64,000 bases of DNA from Diplonema papillatum (GCA_030068145.1 JAPJBO010000032.1:248001-312000), one strand, 5' to 3'. Counted from the first letter of the stretch, positions 12,154 to 23,265 are shown. Numbers and translations are program-made. The notes: generated by a model from the sequence alone, not told the origin.

Positions 12154-13245
12154 CGGCTAGCGGGCCAGCTCGTTCTACTCAAGACCCTCCCGCACATGAC
12201 TGTGCGCTGGGCATGCACTCGAGCCTGATTCCAGACGCTCGGCTGCCGACCATTACCATGCCTGATTCCAGACGCATGACGGCCAGCGGGCCAGCGGGCC
12301 AGCGGGCCAGCGTGCGCGGGCCTGATTCCAGACGCCCGGCACCTGCCTGATTCCAGCACATGGCGTTCGGAGCGTTGACCCGTACTCGGGCCTGATTCCA
12401 GACGCTCGGTACTGCTGACCAATGTCATGCCTGATTCCAGACGCATGACGGCCAGCGGGCCAACGTGCGCGGGCCTGATTTCAGACGCCCGGCACCTCCT
12501 CCCGCACATGCCTGATTCCAGACGCATGACGGCCAGCGGGCCAACGTGCGCGGGCCTGATTCCAGACGCCCGGCACCTCCTCCCGCACATGCCTGATTCC
12601 AGCACATGGCGTTCGGAGCGTTGACCCGTACTCGAGCCTGATTCCAGACGCTCGGTACTGCTGACCAATGCCATGCCTGATTCCAGACGCATGACGGCCA
12701 GCGGGCCAACGTGCGCGGGCCTGATTTCAGACGCCCGGCACCTCCTCCCGCACATGCCTGATTCCAGCACATGGCGTTCGGAGCGTTGACCCGTACTCGA
12801 GCCTGATTCCAGACGCTCGGTACTGCTGACCAATGCCATGCCTGATTCCAGACGCATGACGGCCAGCGGGCCAACGTGCGCGGGCCTGATTTCAGACGCC
12901 CGGCACCTCCTCCCGCGCATGCCTGATTCCAGCACATGGCGTTCGGAGCGTTGACCCGTACTCGAGCCTGATTCCAGACGCTCGGTACTGCTGACCAATG
13001 TCATGCCTGATTCCAGACGCATGACGGCCAGTGGGCCAACGTGCGCGGGCCTGATTCCAGACGCCCGGCACCTCCTCCCGCACATGCCTGATTCCAGCAC
13101 ATGGCGATCGGAGCGTTGACCCGTACTCGAGCCTGATTCCAGACGCTCGGTACTGCTGACCAATGTCATGCCTGATTCCAGACGCATGACGGCCAGTGGG
13201 CCAACGTGCGCGGGCCTGATTCCAGACGCCCGGCACCTCTTCTCA
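12154..13245. repeat. Higher-order tandem array, 165-bp unit
   Basis: The unit is 165 bp (landmark GCCAGCGGGCC at 12697, 12862, 13027 and 13192). It is itself built from three or four variants of a short word, CCTGATTCCAGACGC, separated by spacers such as ACGGCCAGCGGGCCAACG. Because 165 is divisible by three, several frames stay open on the reverse strand and give 55-residue peptide repeats (…RLESGM…, …GRRCRAS…). I regard those frames as a by-product. The left part (12154-12450) is more degenerate than the right, as in a growing array. Confidence 0.9.
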
Positions 13246-13416
13246 TCTGCCTTCCTGCGTTCACGTCTCCCTACGGGACCCCTCCTGACCTCCTGGAGAA
13301 GATCCAGAGGCTGATCGGTACGATCTCAGCGGAGCCTTGCGGCAACACGCCCTTGGGAACTCGCCTCAGGTGCGTCGACGAAATACGACGTACACTTAGC
13401 AACGGACAGTCGTAAG

Positions 13417-14073
13417 TTGCTAACGACCAACATCGGAACCCGCTTCGCAGCGACGTTGGTCTTCTGGCTGCGGAGTCTATCGTGGGTCAGCTCCAACCCT
13501 CTCCCGACGACAGGCGTGGAACTCGCGCTTGATTTTGAGGCATTTACGCGTTCGAAGCTCCCAGGGAGAACCTTCGCCGAGAAGGGGCTGCAAATTGGGT
13601 ACCTTATGCGAGCTATCAACGACCTGTGCTGCGCCGACTCAGGAGTCGCCTCCTTCCCTGGGAAGTGGCGGCAGGGGGTCTGTTCCCTCCGCTGTTTTGG
13701 TGCGCCGGCTATGCCGGGTTGTACCCACCGCCCACGCTTTGCGGCTGGACGGAAGACCGAGTGGATGTTGGGCAAGCTGGAAACAATTTGCGCCCGTAAC
13801 AGCTGGAACGATGCCGTGCCTGAATATCCGCACGACGTACCCTATGTTCAGTGGGAGTTGAGATTCTCTGTCAAGATGCTAGCCGCCGCCATAGGGCGGG
13901 CTATTGCCAAAAGGAGGAGAGCCCGCGAAACAACGTGTCAACACACGCCTGCCAGGCGGTCTCGTCCGCCAGTCAGAACGCCCCCGGCTGCGTCACCATC
14001 GGTGCAACAATCATCTTTGACAGGGCCACGGCTCGCTCCGCGCCCACGGCGCAACGACTTGCGCCCGCCGTAG
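13417..14073 (+). CDS. C-terminal part of a retroelement-like polyprotein
   Basis: The frame shares an ordered set of motifs with the ORF at 50059. They are ELALDFEAFT..KLPG (here about residues 30-50), L.RAIND.., SLRCFGAP..PGC..RPRF and W.LGKLE. The middle of the protein recurs almost identically at 29040-29190, and the last third (AAAIGRA.. to DLRPP) recurs at 31640-31820. Recurrence of the coding part together with the following non-coding sequence is typical of the 3' end of a dispersed element. I do not recognise the domain with certainty; the C-terminal region of a non-LTR or other reverse-transcribing element is my best guess. No reverse transcriptase core is present here, so the copy is a remnant. 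Confidence 0.55.
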   Translation: MLTTNIGTRFAATLVFWLRSLSWVSSNPLPTTGVELALDFEAFTRSKLPGRTFAEKGLQIGYLMRAINDLCCADSGVASFPGKWRQGVCSLRCFGAPAMPGCTHRPRFAAGRKTEWMLGKLETICARNSWNDAVPEYPHDVPYVQWELRFSVKMLAAAIGRAIAKRRRARETTCQHTPARRSRPPVRTPPAASPSVQQSSLTGPRLAPRPRRNDLRPP

Positions 14074-14137
14074 TAGTACGGGATAGTAGTGGGGCGACCG
14101 GATACTCCTCGGAGAGATGGTCCCTGCACTCTAACTC

Positions 14138-14163
14138 GTCTCTCTCTCTCTCTCTCTCTCTCT
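14138..14163. repeat. (TC)n microsatellite
   Basis: A CT/TC run at the end of the element, after CCCTGCACTCTAACTCGTC. The same CCCTGCACTCTAACTCGTCT precedes a CT-rich stretch at 29355, so the microsatellite may be part of the element's 3' tail. Confidence 0.85.
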
Positions 14164-14330
14164 CTTCCTTATCTGTCCCGTGCCACATCCAGGACAAAAA
14201 ATTCTCGCTTTTGCTGCGAGGGAGTTGAGCTGTTGCTCTCGTCCGGTGTCCTTCGACGTCGCCGAGAGTTATCAGATAATTAATCTTCTTTCAATTCCAT
14301 CCTGAGGGTTCTCATTGAAATGTCAATTAA

Positions 14331-14410
14331 ACAAGAAGGTTGGGGGACGCGGGAACACCGGAGAGCCGCGACCGTTTCATTTACCCAACGCAACGCATGG
14401 AATCCGGGGA
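14331..14410 (+). repeat. 80-bp direct repeat, right copy
   Basis: Identical to 10791-10870. It covers what would be the immediate 5' leader and first codons of STPG1 (ATG at 14397). Confidence 0.95.
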
Positions 14411-17203
14411 TGGGCGGACCGCCGGAAAAACCCCCGCAACGGGGCGCCTCCGGCTGGGGCAGGTCGTGGCGCAGGCCAGCGCGCTCGGCGTGAAGAGCAG
14501 CATCCCGAGCAGGTACGAGACGATCCTGTTCTCCGGCGACAGGGAGCAAAACGCCTTCGGAAGGCGGACGCACCGCTTCGACGGAGCTGACGACGACTTG
14601 CCAGGGCCCGGACACTACCGAAAGCCTCGCAGCCTGCTGCGGAAGAACGTCTCCGAGTCGAAGAAGGTAACGACCCTACCCTTCTGCACTATTTCTTGCG
14701 ATAACCAGCCAACCAACGTAACTACCTTCTCAGAGAGCATACTTGCTACAGCCTAAAAAGGAACGTCGGCAGCGGTTTAACCTGAACGCGCACAGGTCAA
14801 ATCGCACAATCAGCCACCTTCCAGAACACGCTGCGTTAAAAGTACGTGCGCTCGGCTAAGGCCGGCGCGTGGCGAGACTGGAGGCAGCAGTTCAGTTCGG
14901 GGAACAGTAAAGTTCGGGCAAGCTAAGTTCGGGCAATGCTAAGTTCCGGTAAGCTAAGTTCGAGTGATGCTAAGTTCGGGCGTTGCTAAGTGGTTCGAGC
15001 GATGCTAAGTAACTAGTAAGTTCGGCATGTAGCGGCAAGTTCGGACCTGGAAGCTATGTTCTGTAAGTTCGAGTGATGCTAAGTTCGGGCGAAGCTAAGT
15101 TCCGGTGCTAAGCGCTGGTACTAAAAAGAAGTTCGGGCATGAAGCGAAGTTTGGCCAGGGTGGTAAAGTCCGGGTGAAGCTAAGGTCGGTGCTCGTACCC
15201 GGGGGGGGGGACACCCCCCTCCCCCGACCCACCGAGCACGGGGAAAGTTTGGCGGGGTATCTAGTCCAAAAACAATACACTTTTTCACTGGAGAAAAGCC
15301 GGGTTGGCTCGAATAGAGGCTATTCACATTGCATGTTCATAGGTACTGCTATTGCTGAAACCCACCACTACCCCGGAGTTTTATCGAAACTCCCTGGAGT
15401 TTCAAGCTTCCACTCGAAAACCTTTCCTCCGCCTATTGCACATCCGCATGGCAAAGCCAACTCAAACTGTCTAGTGATCACTCGTCTTGGGGCGCAACTT
15501 GTCTGAACCCGTGGTCTTTTGCTATACCTATCAATTGTCTTGCGAGTCTTTGTGGCGGACGACGGTTTAATTCAAGGACTTCGAGGGTGTTCCCCGGTCC
15601 CACCATACCGGGCTCTGCGGGGAGGCGGAATACCGCCGTCAAACAGAGGGGGAAGACGCTGCGGACTGGCAACACGAAGAAAAGGAAGGAAGGGACGGAG
15701 AAAATGAATTGGGATGATGAGCATAGGCAACTCTGTTTTAGAGTGGGATATTTTTTTTTGAGACCTGTTTTACTTTTGCTTCTTTTTTGCTCGAAAAATG
15801 GAAAGGTCTGAGTGAGCCCAAAGCAGGCGTACCACAGCGGTCGGAGCTGTGTACTGACAGTACACAGATCAGAACAGATTCAATTGCCGCTGGTTGACAC
15901 ACACGATGCTCACGGCGCTGGTCCAGGATCTGCAGTTGCCGCCACCGCTGGCAGCTGAGCGGGTTGAGCAGGTACGATCGAGCGGACGCTAGGTGCGCCG
16001 GTGCTGGTCTGGTCGCACTGTGAACGCGCGTCTGCGACCTGTCCTCTCTGCGCCGGATCAGCCTCGGTGTGTCTGACGCAGTAAGGATGTTCAGTTCTAG
16101 GCCGCCCTTGTGAAGAAGTGCAAGAAAAGGCCACCACCGCCGTCACCCCAGCACAAACACACACTGGCTCTACTCCGCGCCAGGAGCTTGCATTTCACTC
16201 GCGCACACGTACCCATCCCGTATAGGAAGGAAAGCATCGCGTAAAACCGGGTCGACGACACACACACACATACACACCCACACGCACACAGGGAACGTGC
16301 ACCTTTGCGAGTGCTTCTCGCATTTCTGCCGAGAAGCCGCGGCCTCTATTCCTGACCCCTGGCCCCGGCCAGTACGAAGACGGCGTCGCGCACAGCGACG
16401 GCCAGTCGCTGGGGGCGAGCGCGGCGAAGAGCGGTGCGACGGGGACCGTCTCCTTCGCGAAGCCGGTGCCGCGCCGGGCGCTGGTCGGCGCGGCGGCGCC
16501 GTCGGGCGCGGCCCCGCAGCCGGGCCCGGGCCCGGGGGACTACCACTGCGAGCCGCCGGCGCGGCCGACCGCGCCTTCGGCCATTTTCAGCAGCAAAACG
16601 CCGCGGGACCCCGCCTTCCAGCAGCTCCTGCTCCCCGGCCCCGGCCCGGGCGACTACGACGTCGCGCCGCAGCAGGCGGGCTTCGGCGTCGGCGGCGCCA
16701 CGCCCGCCTTCAAGCACCCGAGCGAGCGCTCTGCGGGGCTCCACGACCCGTCTCTCAGCGAGCTCGCCAAGGCGCTGCCGCGCCCGCCGCCGCCGCCCGG
16801 CGTGCCCGCCGCGAAGCACCCGACGCAGCCCGCAAGCCCCGGGCGGCCGTCGTCGTCATCCCCGACGCACAGCGGCGGCGGCGGCCCCGCCGACCTCATC
16901 CACTCGAAGCGCAGCAGACCGGTGCCGTCTTCCATGTTCGCTTCGACGCTGCTCGACCGCTTCGGCAGGCCCGTCGTGCGGTACGTGCCCGAGGCCATCA
17001 ACGCGCCGGGGCCCGGGCAGTACGAAATCGAGGCTGCGAAGCAGAAGCTGCTCATTTCGTCGTCGTGGGCTATGTCCTCCACCTCGAGGTTCAAGCCAGC
17101 GTCCACAGAGCACTTCAAACCGCCTGGCCCCGCGTTCTACAAGCCAGGCGCGGGCGAAAAGCAGCGCTCGTTCCTTCTCAACCCAAAGGGGAAGTGGATC
17201 TGA
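14397..17203 (+). CDS. STPG1: STPG1/MAPO2-like sperm-tail PG-rich repeat protein (two exons)
   Basis: Exons are 14397-14666 and 16334-17203, 379 residues in all (human STPG1 is a little shorter). The donor is AAG|GTAACG and the acceptor CTGCCGAG|AAG, both phase 0; an acceptor 3 bp later is possible. The order matches the family: an N-terminal SSIPSRYETILFS..REQNAFG..THRF block (residues 34-61), LPGPGHY (68-74), several PGPG(Q/D)Y repeats (first at 99-104), and the diagnostic end NAPGPGQYEIEAAKQKLLIS, WAMSSTSRF, PPGPAFYKPG.., SFLLNPKGKW. Family members are axonemal or microtubule-associated, and in mammals STPG1 was linked to apoptosis after O6-methylguanine damage. A role in the flagellum is an inference. 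A low-complexity Pro/Ser/Gly region sits mid-protein. The start codon lies in a repeat shared with 10791, so an upstream start is possible. Confidence 0.85.
14838..15175 (+). repeat. Header-plus-minisatellite repeat, copy 1 (in STPG1 intron)
   Basis: A header (AAAGTACGTGCGCTCGGCTA, then GGCCGGCGCG, GAGACTGGAGGCAGCAGTT) is followed by a degenerate array of AAGTTCGGGCGAAGCT-like units of about 16 bp. The same header and array order occurs at 38087 and 46333. This copy lies wholly inside the STPG1 intron, in sense orientation to the gene. Confidence 0.85.
15370..15425 (+). repeat. Dispersed ~50-bp motif, degenerate copy
   Basis: CCCCGGAGTTTTATCG and CCTGGAGTTTCAAGC followed by TTCCACTCGAAA resemble the motif of 9241. 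It lies in the STPG1 intron. Confidence 0.45.
15656..15903 (-). repeat. Inverted repeat, right arm (partner 9836-10073)
   Basis: Reverse complement of the left arm, including the 21-bp palindrome at 15847-15867. It lies in the STPG1 intron. Together the two arms bracket a 5.8-kb segment that includes the element of 10.8-14.3 kb and STPG1 exon 1. Confidence 0.85.
16257..16290. repeat. (CA)n-rich tract upstream of STPG1 exon 2
   Basis: A CACACA-rich run ending about 43 bp before the exon 2 acceptor. Similar CA-rich stretches precede other acceptors in this window. Confidence 0.8.
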
Positions 17204-17355
17204 GAGGCAATCAATCGCCAAGTCTAACTCGCGCATTCGAACACGAGATACTTACATCTGGTACAAGCCAAGTCCTCAACAAAACCACCTTTTCTTAAGC
17301 TGTCAAAGTGTGAGCTGTGGTCACAGCTACCCCTCTTGATGTGTTGACACAGCCA

Positions 17356-17700
17356 CCTCGGCCCGTCGTGCGGTACGTGCCCGAGGCCATCAACGCGCCG
17401 GGCCCGGGCAGTACGAAATCGAGGCGGGCTATGTCCTCCACCTCGAGGTTCAAGCCGGCGTCCACAGAGCACTTCGAACCGCCTGGCCCCGCGTTCTACA
17501 ATCCAGGCTCGGGCGAAAAGCTCGTTCCTTCTCAACCCAAAGGGGAAGTGGATCTGAGAGGCAATCAATCACTCGCATTGAACACGAGATACTTACATCT
17601 GGTAGAAGCCAAGTCCCCAACAAAACCACCTTTTCTTAAGATGTCGAAGTGTGAGCTGTGGTCACAGCTACCCCTCTTGATGTGTTGACATAGCCACCTC
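17356..17700 (+). pseudogene. Partial duplicate of the STPG1 3' end
   Basis: From CCCGTCGTGCGGTACGTGCC onward this repeats about 16970-17340 of STPG1, covering the last PG-rich repeats, the stop codon and some 130 bp of 3' flank. Internal deletions have removed roughly 30 bp after GCAGTACGAAATCGAGGC (the AKQKLLIS region) and about 6-8 bp near the end (KQRS region). It lacks exon 1 and the rest of exon 2, so it is a truncated tandem duplicate. The high identity, including the 3' flank, suggests a fairly recent event. Confidence 0.85.
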
Positions 17701-20700
17701 GTGTAACTGTCGCAGAACGTCACAGCCACATTTCTTCATGTTGACGCATCACGCTGTTCGTGAGTTGACATGCATTGATATAGCAACCTCTTAATGCTGT
17801 CAATCAGTTGTCACCGCCACATCCACAGCCACCCCTCCATATCCGTCGTGAACTACAGCAGTTAACCTCCTTCGTGCTGGTCTACCAGGCGAAATCCCAT
17901 CTTTCCAGACGGTGTTACGTCCGGGTCCAGTCAGAACAAAGTGGAGGCTCTGAAAAGCCGCAACGCAGCTTGCCCCGCCTCTCGGGGGGGCGCAAGGCAA
18001 ACTGCCAGGCTCAAGCACGCGAACCCCCGAACGAGTGGCCCATCCGCCAAACTCGCTCCGCTCCGGCCGAAGCTCCGTCGTGTGTTGACAACGCAATTTG
18101 TTGGTACTAAGAATTAGGAGGTGTTACCAATGCAATTGTTGGTGCTAATCGTTAGAAATTGGCAGCGTACTACATGCAAACTTACCAAAGCAAGTGAGTC
18201 CCGCCAGTGCGCACAATCAAGAAAAGGTGTGGATACCGTCTGGACGTCATCCAAAAAGTTGCATTTGCGTCGTTTTGCAGTCTTCTGCACACATGATTCA
18301 GGGGAAAACTCCACCGTAAATCGCATAGTACGACCCGAGCCTACAACAGGACAATTCGGGTAGGTTGAGGCGTGTCTTCTGAGGGTGAATTCTTCTTGGG
18401 ACTGCCCGAGAATAACCTTTTTAGTTGTGACACTACAGCCGCTGTCGTGAAAGTCATCCAAGTCACAAGCCCTGCAGGAGGCCAAGTGCTCCCGACGGCC
18501 CTTGAGGGGCGGGCATCCAGTCGCAGCGCATTCAGAATAATTGTGAAGTCGTTTTCGCGCATTCTCACCACCCAGGGGTGCGAATTTAAACGTTGCGCGC
18601 AACCAGGTTGGGCACGGGGTTCCGGCCGCAATGCTTTCGGTTTTGCAGAGGTGTATTCCCAGCTCTTGTCTGCGAACACCCCAGTGGTCGGAGCGGCCTT
18701 TGCAATCCCCACTGACTCGCGTCCGCCCGCCGCCTCTCGCTCGGCTTTTAGAGTTAAAGTCCGCGAAAACTCCGGGATTTTTAGTGTCTCCAGGGGACTC
18801 GTGCATTGGATTCTGTTGCAAAGGGTTTTGCAAACGCCGCTTCTCGGCGTGCCGCTCCATCAGTTTGTTCGGAGGACGCATTTCTTTCGTTGACTGCACT
18901 ACCCTCACGCCAAGTCCCGGTGGCGATTGCAGGCGGTAATCGGTCAAGATTAGAGGGTCCTACTCGGCGGCTCGTTTTTCTCGTACTTTGCGCATGTAGC
19001 TCCGGGCATTGTTTCCGTCTTGAAAAAGTATGCAAATCCTGCAGGGAATATTTTTGTGCTGCTCGCCGTGCCTCACGGTTGCTGGAATCGGGAAGCTAAC
19101 GTACCCTGGAGCCGGGGGGGGACCAGGGGGACGCGAAGAATAAACGCACCTTCTGTTTTCTATCTGTTGCTCAAGAGCTGCGTCTCAACTATTCTCGTTC
19201 AATCCGCGCAGCAAAGCTGGAGTCAGGGGAACGTCGTTCACCACGCCCCGACTCCGTCTTACTGCTCGTGGCTAGCCAGTGGACTTTCGGAGGTTGCATC
19301 CCCCTTCCCGGCACAGGCCTACATTGTGATCAAGTCGCAAGATGGAGTTGCCGCGGTATTGGTTGATTACTTCAAGAAGAAGAATAGTTTTGCTACTCGA
19401 CTCAAGTTCTTCAAGTTGTCGACAATTAATAAGTAAAATAATAGAACAAAACTACGCACTTCTTTCTAGCAGTGCAGCGTGTACTGCGCGGAACATTTCC
19501 GGGAACAACGGTTGCACATGGGACGTTGTGCGCACTTTCCCCTCATGCGAAGTAGGATTCTCTCCAATGCAAGCCAATATTTCCGAAGAGGTTTACACCC
19601 TGTACACGCGAATAACAATAGCTATTTATACACTGTCCGCGGGTGAATAGTAGAGGAAAAGGGCACACGAGTTTTTTTTTTTTTTGAGCAGGCCGAGTTC
19701 CAGGCCTCTCTTCAGGTTGTTCTTCTTCCTTTTCACCTGGTATGTCTTGAGTTAGGGATCTCCATGTGAAGCACGGACATGTAAACTGTGACAGTGACAT
19801 GAATCTTCAGTTTGGTGTTAGTTCGCTCAATGCTCAGGCTTACATTTTTGGAACACATTGCAATGTCTCGAAAAAATAAAAGTGTGGATGCGTCAACGCA
19901 ACAGTCTTTGAAAGGAAAGCGAAAGAGAGAAGGCATATTTTTTGGCCACGAGTGCCGGGAGTGGCCAAAAAATAAAAAAAAACGAGAGTGCCCTTTTCCT
20001 CTATTCGGTGGAAAGCATAGTCTTTTTGCATCGGTCACAAAATTGAGTCACTCCCCAGCGGCTGGAATACCTCAGAGTCGAGAGATGAACCTCTGTGCCT
20101 GACTTTGCCTTCTGCAGAGAACTCCTTGCCCCCTTTGGTGAAGTTCCCTTCAGGAAACCCCATCTGCTGTGAACTCCTACAACAATTCGTTCTCGTACAT
20201 TTGTGAAGGTGCAAATATCACCATTGGCGTTCCTTCTGCACTGATGGCAGCGCCAAAGATGGCAGCTAAGGCAGCGCCAAAGCGTTCTAACAAGTAGCTC
20301 TCAGACGACCACCTCGCACCGCTCTTTCTCCTTCTCTTTCGTATCAGCACAGCATTCCTCGTGTGTTCCGACTCACTTTCGGTTGTGCATCAGTCATCTA
20401 CTTGGTTGACGACCATTTTTATTCACTTTTGTGTCATTTATGTGCATCACACATCCTCATTTTGTTGTGCTGTCCCATATTTTTTGGAGCCGTGACATAA
20501 TGAGCGTTTGCGTGACATAATGGAGTGAAGAAATCTTTGTGACCCATGCAAAAAAAGTACTTTACCGTGTCGTTTTCACCACCGCTGATCCGTTCATCAG
20601 TGCAAGTCCTCGAAGGAAATGTTCATTGCGGCAGTCCCTTGCTCAGAGGTAGCACGCTGCAATGGGCGCAGAGTGAACTACGAGTTTATAGGCAGGTTCC

Positions 20701-21400
20701 AGCATCCCGTTGCCGCCCATGCAAAAGCTGACTTCGAACGTCAAGCTCCATCACACCGTCTCTTTAGTTTTTCTTCAAAGCTGTGCTTTGGTGTCATGGG
20801 GGGGCCTTCACGTGGCGACACTGTAGACCGCACCTTAATTGAGTCGCGGTCGCCGATCCCCCAACCGCCAGCATCATGAACTTGATGCGACGCGGAACAA
20901 GTGCTGACAGCACCGCCCGGTGAATAGATGGCCACAAAAGTGGCAATCGGGGGGTGCTTAGCAGCCAATGGCCTGATGGCTGAGTGCACACCTAAGCAGG
21001 GCTGCATCCTCGTGTTGTAGTCGTGTTGTGTATACGGCTTCGTGCGGGCCTGGTCAACCACTTCATCACAATAGGCGCAAACCTTTCTCGACAGTGATTG
21101 GACAGTCGGGATTGCCGGGGGCGGGTCTCCATGAAGAAGAGAAAAGTAAAGCAAGATGTCCCCTGCGCCTGCTGTCTCCGGCTGCTTCGGCAGACGACAC
21201 ATACTACCAAGCTATGCGGGGGCACACCGCGCACAACGCGCAAACAACTGTCTAAAGGAAAACAGGGCGCAATGCCCCTTCGTTGTTGTTCTCTAGTCCG
21301 TGGCTTCTCTTCTGCCGTTCTTTTCTTCCCCCTTTTTCCGCTGTTGCTGGACTCAAACGTTGTGAACATGTCTCGAAGCAGGGCAAGTCCACAGTCGTGG
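17701..21400. other. Gene-poor stretch with repeat fragments
   Basis: No gene is supported. The stretch holds relatives of the 2813 repeat (18098-18215 and, inverted, 18895-18960), a reverse-strand copy of the 50-bp motif near 18747-18800, and a relative of the 1411 repeat (19485-19620). A 277-codon reverse frame at 18114-18947 runs across these repeats and has no family motif, so I do not call it. Confidence 0.5.
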
Positions 21401-21569
21401 GCGCGGCCAAAAAAGCCCCAAACTAGACGCCAATTTGCAGTTGGATGCGTCGGCTCAGGAAACTGGCAGGCGGCCGTTTGACGGCAGACTGACGCAAGCA
21501 AATGACGAAACAACTCGAGGCTTACACTCTCCGGAACCAAAAGGCGATTCGCGGGTGGAATGTGACGAG

Positions 21570-23265
21570 ATGACGAAGGGAAACAGGCGCCGCCACCAGA
21601 AGCGCGGGCTGCTGCTGGCGAGCGTCGGCGTCTTGGTGGTTGTGGCTTGGTGCGTATCACGGGGCCCGGTGTTGGCGCTTTCGCCCGAGGCTCAGCAGCA
21701 GGTGGTTGCACCTCCGTTGGCACAGGGCGCCCACGTCAACGTGTGGGCCAGCGGCGGTTTGGGCAACCGTTTGGCGTCCGTGTTGAACGGCGTTTGGCTC
21801 GCGCACGCGCTGGATCGGCACCTCGTCGTACACTGGCCGCTCGACAACGCGTGCCAGGCTCCCTTTACGGCCCTGTTCACCCCCCGAGGCGACGCTTCCC
21901 AGAAGATCACGGTCGTCCCCCGTGCGCCGGACCCTTCGGCCTTCCACATCGCCCTCCTCACCCCGCGGCTGCACTCAAGGGCCACCGACCGATCTTCCGC
22001 ATATCGTTCCACAAGAGCCGACTTTTCCCTCGCTGGTTGGGAGAAGATGGAGGACGCTGACTCTGTTCATCGACTGACCTCCGGCTGGGCTCGGAACACC
22101 AGTCTGGCCCACGACGCGCCGTTTCTTAGCTTCGTGCGCGAGTTGTTCGGCGGAAGGGAAGGGCCGACTTCGTTGCTGTACGCGAACGATCGCGTGGCAC
22201 AGGGTGTCGAGCTGCGGCAGCTAGGCGTTCTGTTTGCGAGAGCGGTGGCGGTTGTTCCGGAGGTCATCGACATGGCGGCGGGCATCTTCAGGCAGCATGG
22301 CTGGAGGCCGGGCGGGGAACTCGCCAGCCGGCCTGTCGGCGTGCACCTTCGGGGTACAGACGCAGCTCGTGTCGCTGACGTTCCCGCCATGGCGCGCGAT
22401 GTCCGAAAGAGGTGCGTTTCTCTCTCTCTTCAGATGGGGTTTCTCGGAAAAGGTAGCGCGGTCGAGCGTGAACACATTCAGGTGGGCGCGGAGATGCCCT
22501 CGGACTGACCGGGAGCCGCCGCGAATTTAGCCTGGCCCACCTGACGGTGGAGGCCCAAACCCTCCGACTTGGTTTGCTGTGTCCTCTCTTCAGGTGGGTC
22601 TTCTCACTTCAGGTGGGGTTTCTCAAATGGAAGCGAGTATTAGGAGTCGCACCCACTGGCACCGGGAAGCGCGTACCTCGCATACCTCAGTCTAGAGGCC
22701 GCAATCTGCTTTTAGTGGGCACACAGCATTGACACTGGGATGCGCATACCTCGATCTGGATGAAGGATGCAGGCAGCAATCTGCTTTTAGTGGGCACACA
22801 GCACTGACACTGGGATGCGCATACCTCGATCTGGATGAAGGATGCAGGCCGCAATCTGCTTAGTGGTGGTGTAGTGATACATATATCCACACACAGCACT
22901 GACAACAACACACAACACCCAGGTTCCCCGGGAGAAGATACTTCGTATGCGGCGACTCGAGGGCGCTGGAAGACGACTTTGCGGCGGCGGTTGCTTCCCC
23001 CGGGCGAGTAGTACGGAGAGTGAAGCGGGCGCTTCCCGTGCAAGGGGACCCCTCCCTCCCCTTCCGCGTGATGAATAATGGGGCGCGCGTGCTCTCGAAC
23101 ATCGTGCGATCCGGCGACAGCGTCGTCGAAGCCTTGGCAGACTTGCTGCTGCTGTCGCGCACAGAGCTGCCGAACCCTCGCTTGAAAGGCTCGGTTGTGT
23201 CGTCGTTCATTGACATCGCCGCTGTCCTTCAAAAAATGGATTTCGACCCCTTCGCCGGCACGTGA
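21570..23265 (+). CDS. Fucosyltransferase-like type II membrane protein (two exons)
   Basis: Exons 21570-22411 and 22923-23265 encode 394 residues. The intron runs from GTGCGT to CACCCAG and splits an Arg codon (AG|G). The protein has a short basic N-terminus, one membrane anchor (about 13-29) and a lumenal domain. Two blocks recall the GT-B fucosyltransferases (FUT8/NodZ and protein O-fucosyltransferase groups): GGLGNRLAS (62-70) and VGVHLRGTD (256-264), which fits the H-x-R-x2-D donor-binding signature. Exon 2 supplies YFVCGDSRALEDDF and SVVEALADLLLLSRTELP, typical of the C-terminal GDP-sugar side. By family, it would transfer a sugar from a nucleotide donor in the Golgi or ER; donor and acceptor are not determined. 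I chose the start at 21570 because it puts the anchor at residue 13; an in-frame start lies upstream at 21435. Confidence 0.75.
22694..22870. repeat. ~75-bp minisatellite in the fucosyltransferase intron
   Basis: About two and a half units of a roughly 75-bp repeat (landmark GCAATCTGCTT at 22701, 22775 and 22851). Each unit contains GGGCACACAGCA.TGACACTGG. The rest of the intron has several copies of TTCAGGTGGG. Confidence 0.85.

Noticed and set aside
12111-13187. 358-codon reverse frame over the 165-bp array
   Set aside because: Same reason: a tandem unit divisible by three stays open in several frames.
16346-16819. Reverse and alternative-frame ORFs over STPG1 exon 2
   Set aside because: They are shadows of a GC-rich exon; only the frame with PGPG repeats matches a family.
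18114-18947. 277-codon reverse-strand open frame
   Set aside because: It crosses several dispersed repeat fragments, has no family motif and no coding-like composition; I take it as a chance frame.
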